This document shows, in pieces, positions 26,760 to 34,527 of a stretch of DNA of 64,000 nucleotides (positions are counted from its first letter, which is position 1; the number at the start of each line of letters is the position of its first letter). Source of the stretch: Schaalia vaccimaxillae DSM 15804. Lineage in GTDB: Bacteria; Actinomycetota; Actinomycetes; Actinomycetales; Actinomycetaceae. The position numbers and the translations under genes were made by a program. Location of the stretch: NCBI RefSeq assembly GCF_000420425.1, contig NZ_ATUX01000009.1, forward strand, positions 142,019 through 206,018. The letters are read 5' to 3'. The notes below the pieces were generated by a model. The model searched no databases. It saw only the letters and a list, made by a program, of their open reading frames with translations, and was not told the DNA's origin.

Positions 26760-27698
26760 GTGCTGTTCCTGTTCGCCGGTATTTTCGTCGGCTTCCTCAT
26801 GCCCTTGCAGACCGCGATCAACTCGCGGCTGCGCGCCGCCGTGACATCTCCAATCTTTGCCTCTCTCATCAGCTTTACCGTAGGCACGGTCGCTCTGATC
26901 CTGGTGGTGAGTATCAATCCGGGTGATCCACTGGGGATCATTTCTATCGCCTCTTCGATTCCCTGGTGGCAGTGGCTGGGCGGTGTTATGGGATTGATCT
27001 TCCTGACGACGAATATTTTGATCTTCCCACGCTTGGGCGGAGTTGAAACAGCGATTTGGCCTGTTCTTGGAGAGATCCTGGCCTCTGTGGTGATCGACCA
27101 CTTCGGGTGGCTTGAGGTTACTGAGCGTCCAGTGAATCTGTTGCGCGGTATCGGTTTAATCTTTGTTATTGCCGGAGTTCTAGCGGCGACGGTCCTCAAA
27201 GATCTTCGCAATCGTCCCGCATACGCTCCGGCAGTGGTGGGCGAGCAGGGGCTGAGCCGGTGGCTCTGGCGTTTCGCTGGACTCTTTGCCGGCGCCTGTT
27301 CTGGTACGCAAGGCGCGGTAAACGGCGCCCTGGGGCGGACGGTTGGTACGCCCGTGCAGGCCGCCCTCGTATCTTTCGTGGTTGGCACGGCCGGCCTGGT
27401 GGTGCTGGTGGCTTTGCTGCGTCAATTCCCGGTGCGTACCGCCGCCTGGAACGATCACCCCAAGTGGATGTGGATCGGTGGGCTATTGGGAGCGGTCTTT
27501 GTCTTCACCATGGCAGCCCTGGTGCCGCGCATTGGTACGGGACCGGCAATGGTTGCGGCTTTAACTGGGCAGACAGCCGGGTCAATCTGCGTCGATCACT
27601 TCGGGTGGCTCGAGGCGCCTCACAAACGGGTTGTACCCGTACAGCTGGTCGGTCTTGGCGTCATGCTTGCGGGTGTCTTGGCCGTGCAACTTGGATGA
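26760..27698 (+). CDS. DMT-superfamily transporter with two DUF606/YdcZ domains
   Basis: A 312-aa membrane protein with about ten helices. The two halves are clear duplicates: each opens with a FAG-x-x-x-G segment, has F-V-G-T and ends its second helix group with DHFGWLE (near residues 113 and 278). Single-domain YdcZ proteins are half this length, so this is a fused tandem copy. The start is a GTG at 26760. No substrate is known. The gene is the last core-type gene before the defence remnants. Confidence 0.88.
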   Translation: MLFLFAGIFVGFLMPLQTAINSRLRAAVTSPIFASLISFTVGTVALILVVSINPGDPLGIISIASSIPWWQWLGGVMGLIFLTTNILIFPRLGGVETAIWPVLGEILASVVIDHFGWLEVTERPVNLLRGIGLIFVIAGVLAATVLKDLRNRPAYAPAVVGEQGLSRWLWRFAGLFAGACSGTQGAVNGALGRTVGTPVQAALVSFVVGTAGLVVLVALLRQFPVRTAAWNDHPKWMWIGGLLGAVFVFTMAALVPRIGTGPAMVAALTGQTAGSICVDHFGWLEAPHKRVVPVQLVGLGVMLAGVLAVQLG

Positions 27699-27711
27699 AT
27701 GGGGGCTGCTG

Positions 27712-27745
27712 CGGTCCAACTTCACCAACAAGAACGGTCCAACTT
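27712..27745. repeat. Short direct repeat CGGTCCAACTT
   Basis: Two copies (27712-27722 and 27735-27745), 23 nt apart, lie just after the DMT gene stop at 27698 and before the remnants. They could mark an old insertion boundary or be chance. Nothing else is recognised in 27699-27877. Confidence 0.3.
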
Positions 27746-27877
27746 TGGCATTGGGCCTAAGTTTTCATCGAAAAATAGCCGAAGTATTCCCGTCGTGATG
27801 TGTAGGTATCCGAACCAGAAGAAGCGCCGGACAGACCCGTTGGAGACATTCTTTGGCACGGCAAGACTGACAACTGA

Positions 27878-29025
27878 GCGATAGCGTCGCTTGAAATCGA
27901 CGACATCACGCACCGACAGAATCTGGCACAACGCGACACAAATACGACTAGTTATGCGTCTACAAAGGCTCTCGCTATGGAAGAATTGTCCGCCTTCGTA
28001 GCGAAGGGGAAGACGACATCCTATAACCAGATCACGACGGTTTCCGCGCAGGAAGTCATTCGCGTGGTCATGGCCTATGCCTTTGACAGGGCGCGTTTGA
28101 AGTATGGCTATAAGGTGCTTCGAGGTGCGGACTTTGATCGCCGTGGCGCAGTGGATGACGAGCTACGCACCCAGCGATTCGATACGCTGAAGACGAAGCT
28201 GCCGGACGTTCTGGATGTGCACAGCTGGCACGAGTTCCTGAAGGCGATTATGAACGCTGGCTATCTCTTTGGGGATTTGATTCTTTCAAGCAACGCAATC
28301 TTTTACAGCTATGCCTTCTACCTGACCGCAAAACATCGGTTCCACGCATCCTACAACGAAAATATGCATCTGACTTCGCTGTGGTTCTTCTATGCGTCAC
28401 TGATCTCTTTGTATACGGGCTCTTTCGAATCAACCGTCGAGGGGCATCTGAACAGCATAAAGGGACTTAGCTCGTTGGAAGAATACAAGCAGTTCATCCT
28501 GTCCAGAGTAAACGAGCGCCCGACGAACGACTACTTCGACATTACGCTGCTTGGCTCAGAGGGGCTTGCGGTTTCTGGCAGGGGCAACAATGCGTGGAAC
28601 GCCTACGTGGCATCTCTGAACATCATGGATGCGAAGATTCTGTTCTCGAAGAGCAATCTGCTGGTGTCAAAGCTCTTCGAGCCGGGGACGGACGGCAATA
28701 GAAAATCCCTCGAAAAGCATCATCTGTTCCCGAAGGCATATCTCAAATCGCTGGGATACTCCGACTCGAAGATAAACCAGATGCCGAACTACGCCTTCAT
28801 CGATTGGAAAGACAACATGGACATCCTCGACGATGCGCCCTCTGTCTACTATCTGATTGTCTGCGAAGGCAAATCTGAGGCAGAGATCCTTCGCATGGAG
28901 TAGGAAAACGCGCTGCCGCACGGCTGGAAGAATATGTCTTACGAAGATTTCCTTGTCGAGCGCAGGAAGCTGATGGCAGCAAAAATCAAAGCAGCCTTCG
29001 AGCATCTGAAGAAGAACGTCGGCTA
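27878..29025 (+). pseudogene. Remnant of HNH/DUF1524-type (DUF262/GmrSD-like) nuclease
   Basis: The main open part (27977-28903, 308 codons) is a C-terminal portion of a DUF262/DUF1524-like protein: the HNH-type core EKHHLFPKAYLKSLGY is near codon 245, followed by NQMPNYAFIDWKDNMDI. The DUF262 N-terminal domain with its ParB-like DGQQR motif is absent. A TAG at 28901-28903 interrupts the frame; coding-like sequence continues (LPHGWKNMSYEDFLVERRK) and then shifts frame at the A-run 28981-28984, giving the expected end at 29025. The frame also extends about 33 codons upstream of ATG 27977 to the stop at 27875. Base use is clearly more A+T-rich than in neighbours. Probably an inactive defence gene. 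Confidence 0.65.
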
Positions 29026-29054
29026 AGGGGCTTTGAGTAGAGAGGTTTTAATGA

Positions 29055-29966
29055 ATGGGTGCAACGAATTACACGAAGAAAATCATCGATGACTACTGCG
29101 TTCTGGACACGGAGACCACGGGGCTCTCGGCGTATTACGACGAAGTCATCGAAATCGGGATACTGCGAGTCCGGGGCGGTGCTGTGGTGGATCAGTACGC
29201 TCAGCTGATTCATCCCGAGTACCTGATTGACGGTTTCATTACTGCACTGACCGGTATTACGAACGAGATGGTAGCCGGAATGCCGTCAATTGCCGAAGTG
29301 AAGGACGCTGTCCTCTCGTTCGTCGGCGACGACATCATCGTCGGCCACAATACGTCGTTCGACATCCGTTTTCTCAATGCGGGCTTCGCTGAAGAGATAG
29401 AGAACGAGTACATGGACACGATGCAGTTTGCCCGTAAGGTGTATCCGGAATTAGGGCATCATCGTCTTTCCGACTTGGCGGAACACCTCGGCCTATCCAA
29501 CAATGAGCACAGATCGATTGCGGACTGCATAACGACGCAGGAGCTATACGAGACCATCAAGAAAACGATGGCCGAGAAGAATCTAAGAATCGAGGATCTG
29601 TGGGGCGGACATAAAGGCGGAGGCCACTCTAAAGGAATCGACATCAGCGCCATTACGCCGACCACGGTGGAAATCAACGAGGACAGCTTCTTCTATGACC
29701 GACACGTTGTTTTCACCGGCAAGCTGGAAAAGATGGTCAGGAAGGATGCCATGCAGATCGTTGTCAATCTGGGCGGCATCTTGGACAACAGCGTCACGAA
29801 GAAGACCAACTACCTGATTCTTGGGAACAACGACTATAACGCCATTCTTCATGGCGAGAAGTCCTCGAAGCACAAGAAGGCGGAGCAACTCAAGCTGGAG
29901 GGCAACGACATAGAGATCATCGACGAGTTCACTTTCTACGACATCTTGAGCGATGAGGGTGTGTGA
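29055..29966 (+). CDS. DEDD 3'-5' exonuclease with C-terminal BRCT domain
   Basis: An intact 303-aa protein. Residues 10-175 form a DnaQ-like exonuclease with the three Exo motifs: VLDTETTGL, GHNTSFDIRFL and HRSIADC, supplying the metal-binding acidic residues. A linker and then a BRCT domain (about 218-300: VVFTGKLEKMVRKDAMQIV and TKKTNYLILG) follow. AGAGAGG lies upstream of ATG 29055. Similar exonuclease-BRCT proteins are found near restriction genes and in the DNA polymerase III epsilon superfamily. It is not in the conserved chromosomal context and is flanked by remnants; its role is unknown. Confidence 0.87.
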   Translation: MGATNYTKKIIDDYCVLDTETTGLSAYYDEVIEIGILRVRGGAVVDQYAQLIHPEYLIDGFITALTGITNEMVAGMPSIAEVKDAVLSFVGDDIIVGHNTSFDIRFLNAGFAEEIENEYMDTMQFARKVYPELGHHRLSDLAEHLGLSNNEHRSIADCITTQELYETIKKTMAEKNLRIEDLWGGHKGGGHSKGIDISAITPTTVEINEDSFFYDRHVVFTGKLEKMVRKDAMQIVVNLGGILDNSVTKKTNYLILGNNDYNAILHGEKSSKHKKAEQLKLEGNDIEIIDEFTFYDILSDEGV

Positions 29967-29982
29967 CGAGCAGGTCTGAACC

Positions 29983-30012
29983 TTTTAACGATTCGATACT
30001 TTTTAACGATTT
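29983..30012. repeat. Direct repeat TTTTAACGATT upstream of the hsdM remnant
   Basis: Two copies of TTTTAACGATT, 18 nt apart start to start (29983-29993 and 30001-30011), lie directly upstream of the ribosome-binding site AAAGGGG of the hsdM remnant. Tandem A/T-rich repeats here suggest a promoter or operator, which would be a remnant of methylase-linked control. Confidence 0.35.
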
Positions 30013-30030
30013 AAGAAAGGGGTGTCTCTA

Positions 30031-31045
30031 TTGAGCACAGCAATCTCAAGAGCATATGATTACCGTGCCGAACGGCACCCTTATTCGCGTGCGCCGAAAC
30101 GCGGAAAAGCTCAGAAACCACGCGGTTTGCGGGCTAATGGCACATGCTCGGCTTGTATCAAAGATTGGAACTTGTTAGACCCGTGCGCGGGGTCGGGCGC
30201 GCTGCTGTTGAAGTTCGCGAAGGTGCTGGGCAAGGACAATGTTGACGGGTTCTACGGTCAGGAGAGCAACCTGACGACGTACAACCTGTGCAGGATCAAC
30301 ATGTTCCTCCATGACGTGAACTTCGCGGACTTCGATATCGCCCACGGCGACACGCTGCTGGAACCGGCGTATTGGGATGACGAGCCCTTTGACGAGATCG
30401 TATCGAACCCGCCGTATTCGACGAAGTGGGTGGGTAAGGATGATCCGGCGCTCGTCAATGATCCGCGTTTTGCGCCTGCGGGTGCGCTGGCACCGAAGTC
30501 GAAGGCGGATCTGGCTTTCACCATGCACATGCTGCATTGGCTGGCAGTGGATGGGGTGGCGGCGATCGTTGAGTTCCCGGGCGTTCTGTATCGAGGCGCG
30601 GCGGAGGGGAAGATCCGACAGTACCTGGTGGACAACAACTACGTGGATGCGGTGATCCAGTTGCCGCCGGACCTCTTCTTTGGGACCACGATCGCGACGT
30701 GCATCATAGTGTTGAAGAAGTCGAAGACGGATAACAAGGTGATGTTCGTTGATGCGTCGGCCCAGTTCGTGCGTGAGGGGAATAAGAACAAGCTGGCACC
30801 CGAGCATCAGCAGATGATCGTCGACGCGGTGATGACTCGCCAGGAGAACCAGTACATGACGGCTTTGGTTGATGCCGAGGCGATTGCGGCCAACGGGTAC
30901 AACTTGTCGGTGTCTAGTTATGTCGAGGCCGAGGACACCCGCGAGGCCGTCGATATCGTTGCATTGAACGAAGGAAATCCGAGGGATCGTCGCTCGGCAG
31001 CAGATCCTGCGCGAGCAGATTGACGCCATCGTCGACGACCTGCGC
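30031..31045 (+). pseudogene. hsdM: Truncated type I restriction-modification methylase subunit
   Basis: An N-6 adenine methylase of type I systems. SAM-binding motif DPCAGSG and catalytic NPPY (in EIVSNPPYSTKW) are present, followed by the target-recognition region and ending VSSYVEAEDTREAVDIVALNE. About 170-200 N-terminal residues of HsdM are missing; an unrelated stretch of about 45 residues (AISRAYDYRAERHPYSRAPK...) replaces them, with a TTG at 30031 (ribosome site AAAGGGG) or the GTG at 30022 as start. A +1 frameshift (one extra G at 30973/30974) then separates the C-terminal coil EIRGIVARQQILREQIDAIV from the rest. Not expected to work. Confidence 0.78.
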
Positions 31046-31826
31046 AGCGAATTCACGCCCGGCGGCGTCATCGAGTCGGAAGAGCAGAAGAAGAGATTCG
31101 TTGAACTCTTCGGCTCGCTCATGCGCTTGCGCAACATCCTCACCTCCTTCGGACGAGTTCGCCTCCGACGACGTCATCCAAGACGGAGAGTTCCAGGACT
31201 ACCGCTCCGTGTACGTCGACCTCTACCACGAGATGCGCCCGAACGCGCAAGCCGAACGCGAGAACATCAACGACGACCTGGTCTTCGAGATCGAACTGGT
31301 CAAACAAGTCGAAGTCAACGTCGACTACATCCTCATGCTCGTCGAAGAACGCCGGGCAGAACGCGGCGACGGCGACGACAAGGAGATTCCCGTCGACATC
31401 CGCCGTGCCGTCGATTCCAGCCCCTCCTTGTACAACAAGCGCGACCTGATCTTCGACTTCGTCGATGCCGTGTCACTGAACGGCAATGTCACCGCCGAAT
31501 GGAAGGAGTTCATCAGCCGTCGGCGCATCGAAGAACTCAAACACCTCATTGCCGCCGAGAACCTCAAAGAGGTGGAAGCTCAGTCCTTCGCCAGCGACGC
31601 CCTGAGAATGGGCTACGTCTCGGAAGAAGGAACGGCGATCACTCGGATTCTTCCTCCTCTGTCACGCTTCGCTAAGACCGGAGGAGCAGCTCGAGCGCAG
31701 AAGAAACAACGAATCATCGAAGCACTGCGAACCTGGGTTGACCGATTCGGCGGCCTCGGCATCGCCAGCGACGACCTTGACGATGAGCAGCTCCGCGGCC
31801 CTTACGCCCTGAGAAGGTCCCGATAG
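31046..31826 (+). pseudogene. hsdR: C-terminal fragment of type I restriction subunit R
   Basis: Follows the hsdM coil without a stop and reads as the C-terminal end of HsdR: RFVELFGSLMRLRNILTSF, then after a second +1 frameshift (extra G at 31151/31152) DEFASDDVIQDGEFQDYRSVY, VFEIELVKQVEVNVDYILML and the final ILPPLSRF region. The helicase and nuclease parts of HsdR and all of HsdS are gone, evidently by an internal deletion joining hsdM to hsdR. The end runs about 20 codons beyond where HsdR normally stops and overlaps the convergent macro-domain gene by 25 nt. Inactive as a restriction enzyme. Confidence 0.75.
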
Positions 31827-32587
31827 ATGTGATCGTCGGCGTCCGAGAACACGTTGAAAACGACGCGCATCTCGGTGCCGCGGGCATCGAGCCACTCGCG
31901 AACAGTAGTGACTGCGACGCGCGCCGCGGCATCCTGGGGATATCCGAACACCCCGGTGCTGATGCAGCAGAAGGCAATCGAATCCAGGCCTCTGTCCAAC
32001 GCGATGTCCAGGCAACTCGTATAGCACGAGGCCAAGAGGCGACGGTGCTGCTGCGTGGGCCGCCCGTTCGCGATCGGCCCGACCGTGTGAATGACATGCC
32101 CGGCGGGCAGGTTGTACGCGGGCGTGATCTTCGCCGTGCCCGTCGGCTCGTCATGCTCCTGCTCATCCATGATGCGCGCGCATTCGGCTCGCAACTGAAC
32201 GCCCGCGAACGTATGAATCGCATTGTCAATGCACGCATGCCCCGGCGCCCAACAGCCGAGCATCCGGCTATTCGCCGCGTTGACGATCCCATCAACCGCC
32301 AGCGTCGTGATGTCACCCCGCCACACGGACAAACGCGGATCGATGCCGCTGGGACGCGCATCCTCCAACGAGGCGATCCCCGCCCGCGCGATCAACCCCT
32401 GCAGCAACTCATCCTGCATGGCCAGCCACGAGGCGCCAGTCGGGCCGGGGGCGCGCGTATTGACCAGGGCTCGGAAAGTCCCCCAGAGCGCATCCGCGCT
32501 CATGGAGTCCAGCGGCTCAATGCCCCGCTCGGCGCACAAGCCTGCGACCAGAGCGTGCAGCAGCGTCTCCTGGCGGCTCGCATCCAT
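31802..32587 (-). CDS. Zinc-containing macro-domain protein-ADP-ribose hydrolase
   Basis: A 261-aa macro-domain protein of the Zn-Macro class. Residues 91-94 GDIT and 103-106 NAAN start the ADP-ribose pocket; the zinc loop GCWAPGHACIDNAIH gives Cys112, His117 and Cys119; the diphosphate loop STGVFGYP is at 210-217. A helical domain of about 80 residues precedes the macro fold. ATG 32587 is preferred because GGAAGGAG lies 7 nt upstream. It starts 1 nt after the sirtuin stop. By family it removes ADP-ribose from proteins modified by its sirtuin partner. Confidence 0.92.
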   Translation of the reverse strand: MDASRQETLLHALVAGLCAERGIEPLDSMSADALWGTFRALVNTRAPGPTGASWLAMQDELLQGLIARAGIASLEDARPSGIDPRLSVWRGDITTLAVDGIVNAANSRMLGCWAPGHACIDNAIHTFAGVQLRAECARIMDEQEHDEPTGTAKITPAYNLPAGHVIHTVGPIANGRPTQQHRRLLASCYTSCLDIALDRGLDSIAFCCISTGVFGYPQDAAARVAVTTVREWLDARGTEMRVVFNVFSDADDHIYRDLLRA

Positions 32588-32588
32588 G

Positions 32589-33503
32589 TCAGTGCTCCTT
32601 CCCGGCCAACGCCAGAACCTCGTCGAGGACGACATTGAGGTCGCCATCGATCAGAATGGACCGCTCGCCGATCTTCGCGGGCGCATACGCATCGCCCAGA
32701 TTGGCGCACACATACGAAGCCTCGGGATTCGCATACACCGCACGCCAGAACGGGTACTTGATGATGCCCGGAGTATTCATTCCCACGCCCAATTCCATGT
32801 AGATGACCCGCCCACCCCGATGCGCCTCAGTGAAACGCCGGTAACGGGCGGCGGCCTCGTGCCACCCGGCATCCTCGACGAACGTGGAATCCGTGCGCAG
32901 ATTCATCGACATCGGCCCCGAGCACACTGGACACCTGGGCACCAACTCCTCCGGCACCTCCATCAGCACACCCCCGTCGGGCACCGTCACATCGCCCCCG
33001 GCGCTGATCTGCACACCCTGGGCCTCGATCATCCGACGCACGGAATCGTAATTGTGGTACGTCCTCAGGCGGCACGGCTCGCTGCACTGCCACAACCCGT
33101 AATCGCCCTGCGTGTAGAACAGTCGCTCCTTGGCGAAACCAGCCGACTGGAACTGGTGATCGACATTGGTGGTCAGGACGAAATAGTCTTTGCCGTCCAC
33201 CAACCGCAACAGCTTTGCGTAAGTGTCCTCGGGCGGCTGGATGTACCGGTTGCACCAGATGTGGCGGCTCCAGTACGCCCAGCGCTCCTGCGGCGAGGGG
33301 AACGGGAAGAAGCCCGCCGAGTACATGTCGCGCAGCCTGTATTTCCCGATGAAATCCGGGAAGAGACGTTCGAAGCGCTCCCCGGAGTAGGTCAGCCCCG
33401 CAGCGGTCGACAGCCCTGCGCCGGCACCCACGACCACCGCATCGGCAGCCTCCAACTCATCGACGAGGTCGCCGAGCGACGCGCTGCAATCCTTCTCTCG
33501 CAT
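32589..33503 (-). CDS. M-class (SirTM-like) NAD-dependent protein ADP-ribosyltransferase
   Basis: A 304-aa Sir2-fold protein. The NAD loop GAGAGLS is at 26-32 and TTNVDHQF at 111-118. The residue corresponding to the deacetylase catalytic His is Gln132 (TQGDYG), as in SirTM proteins; Asn113 is also kept. Zinc Cys are at 140 and 144 (QCSEPC) and at 191 and 194 (CPVC). The start ATG 33503 is selected because GTGGAGGAC lies upstream; the open frame extends 45 codons. In S. aureus and S. pyogenes this class ADP-ribosylates lipoylated GcvH-L in redox defence; here neither GcvH-L nor LplA2 is in the window. Confidence 0.9.
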   Translation of the reverse strand: MREKDCSASLGDLVDELEAADAVVVGAGAGLSTAAGLTYSGERFERLFPDFIGKYRLRDMYSAGFFPFPSPQERWAYWSRHIWCNRYIQPPEDTYAKLLRLVDGKDYFVLTTNVDHQFQSAGFAKERLFYTQGDYGLWQCSEPCRLRTYHNYDSVRRMIEAQGVQISAGGDVTVPDGGVLMEVPEELVPRCPVCSGPMSMNLRTDSTFVEDAGWHEAAARYRRFTEAHRGGRVIYMELGVGMNTPGIIKYPFWRAVYANPEASYVCANLGDAYAPAKIGERSILIDGDLNVVLDEVLALAGKEH

Positions 33504-33579
33504 GGTTGTCCTCCACTCTGTGCCACGATCATCGTCGCGCCTTCGGCTGCACGTCACGAAACTGGTCGGAGACCCGATT

Positions 33580-34359
33580 TCAGAACTTGCCGTTGTCGTT
33601 GCGGCGGGCCGATTCCGAAGCGATGGTCTCCATGACATCCCAGTGCTCCGCGATCCTGCTGTTCTCCACCCGCCATAGGTCGTAGTAGCTGGTGGGAACT
33701 CCGCCGAAGGTTCCCTCGGAAACGGCTAACACCATGTCACCCTGGGCGAGCACCATGTGCACGGTGTCGTAGACCATCGCGATGCCCTGCTCGGCCATGG
33801 CGGCCAGCGCTCCGCCCAAACCCGACAGGCCATCGGCGATATCCGTGTTGTGCTGGATGTAGACGTCGCCGTCGAAGTAGCCGGGGGTCTTCTCCGGATG
33901 CTGGTTCTGCATGACATCAGCGAGGAAGTCCCGCACGACCTGACGGTTGGCCTCGGTCAGATCCAGATCCCGGGCCTGGGTCTGGCCGTCGATCTGGGAG
34001 CGGCCCGACGGGTTGGGCGAGGTGGCCAGCGGGGCGAGGTTGTCCCAGTGCTCGCAAATCAGGCCGTTCTCATCGAAGCGGAAGATGTCGAAGGCCACCT
34101 GCTCGCCGGCGCCTGCGAAGTTGTAGACGGTCTGCAAGAACACCTTGTCGCCGTCCTCGTACGCGCGGATGTTCTTCACGGTGGTCGGGACGGGGGCACA
34201 GGCAAGGGATTCCACGGCTCCGACGAAAGCGTCTCGCCCGGTGCCGTATGCCAGGTTGTGCTGGATGTATCCCTCGGCCAGGAGAGAGGCGGCCTTGGCT
34301 GAATCGCCGGTGGCGAAGGTCTGGATCAGGGCCTGGGCTGTGGTGATCTGCATAGACAT
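33580..34359 (-). CDS. Tandem NTF2/SnoaL-like protein
   Basis: A 259-aa protein of two SnoaL-like domains: residues 1-110 with EGYIQHNLAYGTGRDAF and residues 135-250 with VYIQHNTDIADGLSGLG, each carrying the QHN motif of this cone-fold family. A linker rich in Ser/Pro/Gln joins them. Such proteins act as small-molecule isomerases or hydratases, or bind ligands; the substrate is unknown. GAAGAGGAA precedes ATG 34359. It is the first gene of a leftward operon with the SirTM (76 nt later) and macro genes, divergent from HxlR. Confidence 0.82.
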   Translation of the reverse strand: MSMQITTAQALIQTFATGDSAKAASLLAEGYIQHNLAYGTGRDAFVGAVESLACAPVPTTVKNIRAYEDGDKVFLQTVYNFAGAGEQVAFDIFRFDENGLICEHWDNLAPLATSPNPSGRSQIDGQTQARDLDLTEANRQVVRDFLADVMQNQHPEKTPGYFDGDVYIQHNTDIADGLSGLGGALAAMAEQGIAMVYDTVHMVLAQGDMVLAVSEGTFGGVPTSYYDLWRVENSRIAEHWDVMETIASESARRNDNGKF

Positions 34360-34466
34360 CGTGTGGTTCCTCTTCGTTGTGCGGCGAGGCGCCGCTCTTG
34401 GTGTTCCGACAATGGGAAGTATTCAAGAAGTGGTACCGTTTGGGAAGTAGGCACTATAAAGTCATG

Positions 34467-34476
34467 TAGGTACCTA
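34467..34476. promoter_or_regulatory. Candidate HxlR operator
   Basis: TAGGTACCTA, a perfect 10-bp palindrome, lies in the 168-nt divergent gap between the NTF2-like gene and the HxlR gene. HxlR proteins recognise short dyads containing GTAC. Binding here is inference. Confidence 0.4.
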
Positions 34477-34527
34477 AAAGTAACTTATGCTGAATCCGGC
34501 CAATCCCATACGAAAGGAACCGAGAAA

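Noticed and set aside
32223..33635. Rightward open frame of 470 codons across the macro and sirtuin genes
   Set aside because: It is an antisense shadow in G+C-rich DNA; both real products on the other strand have clear motifs and ribosome sites.
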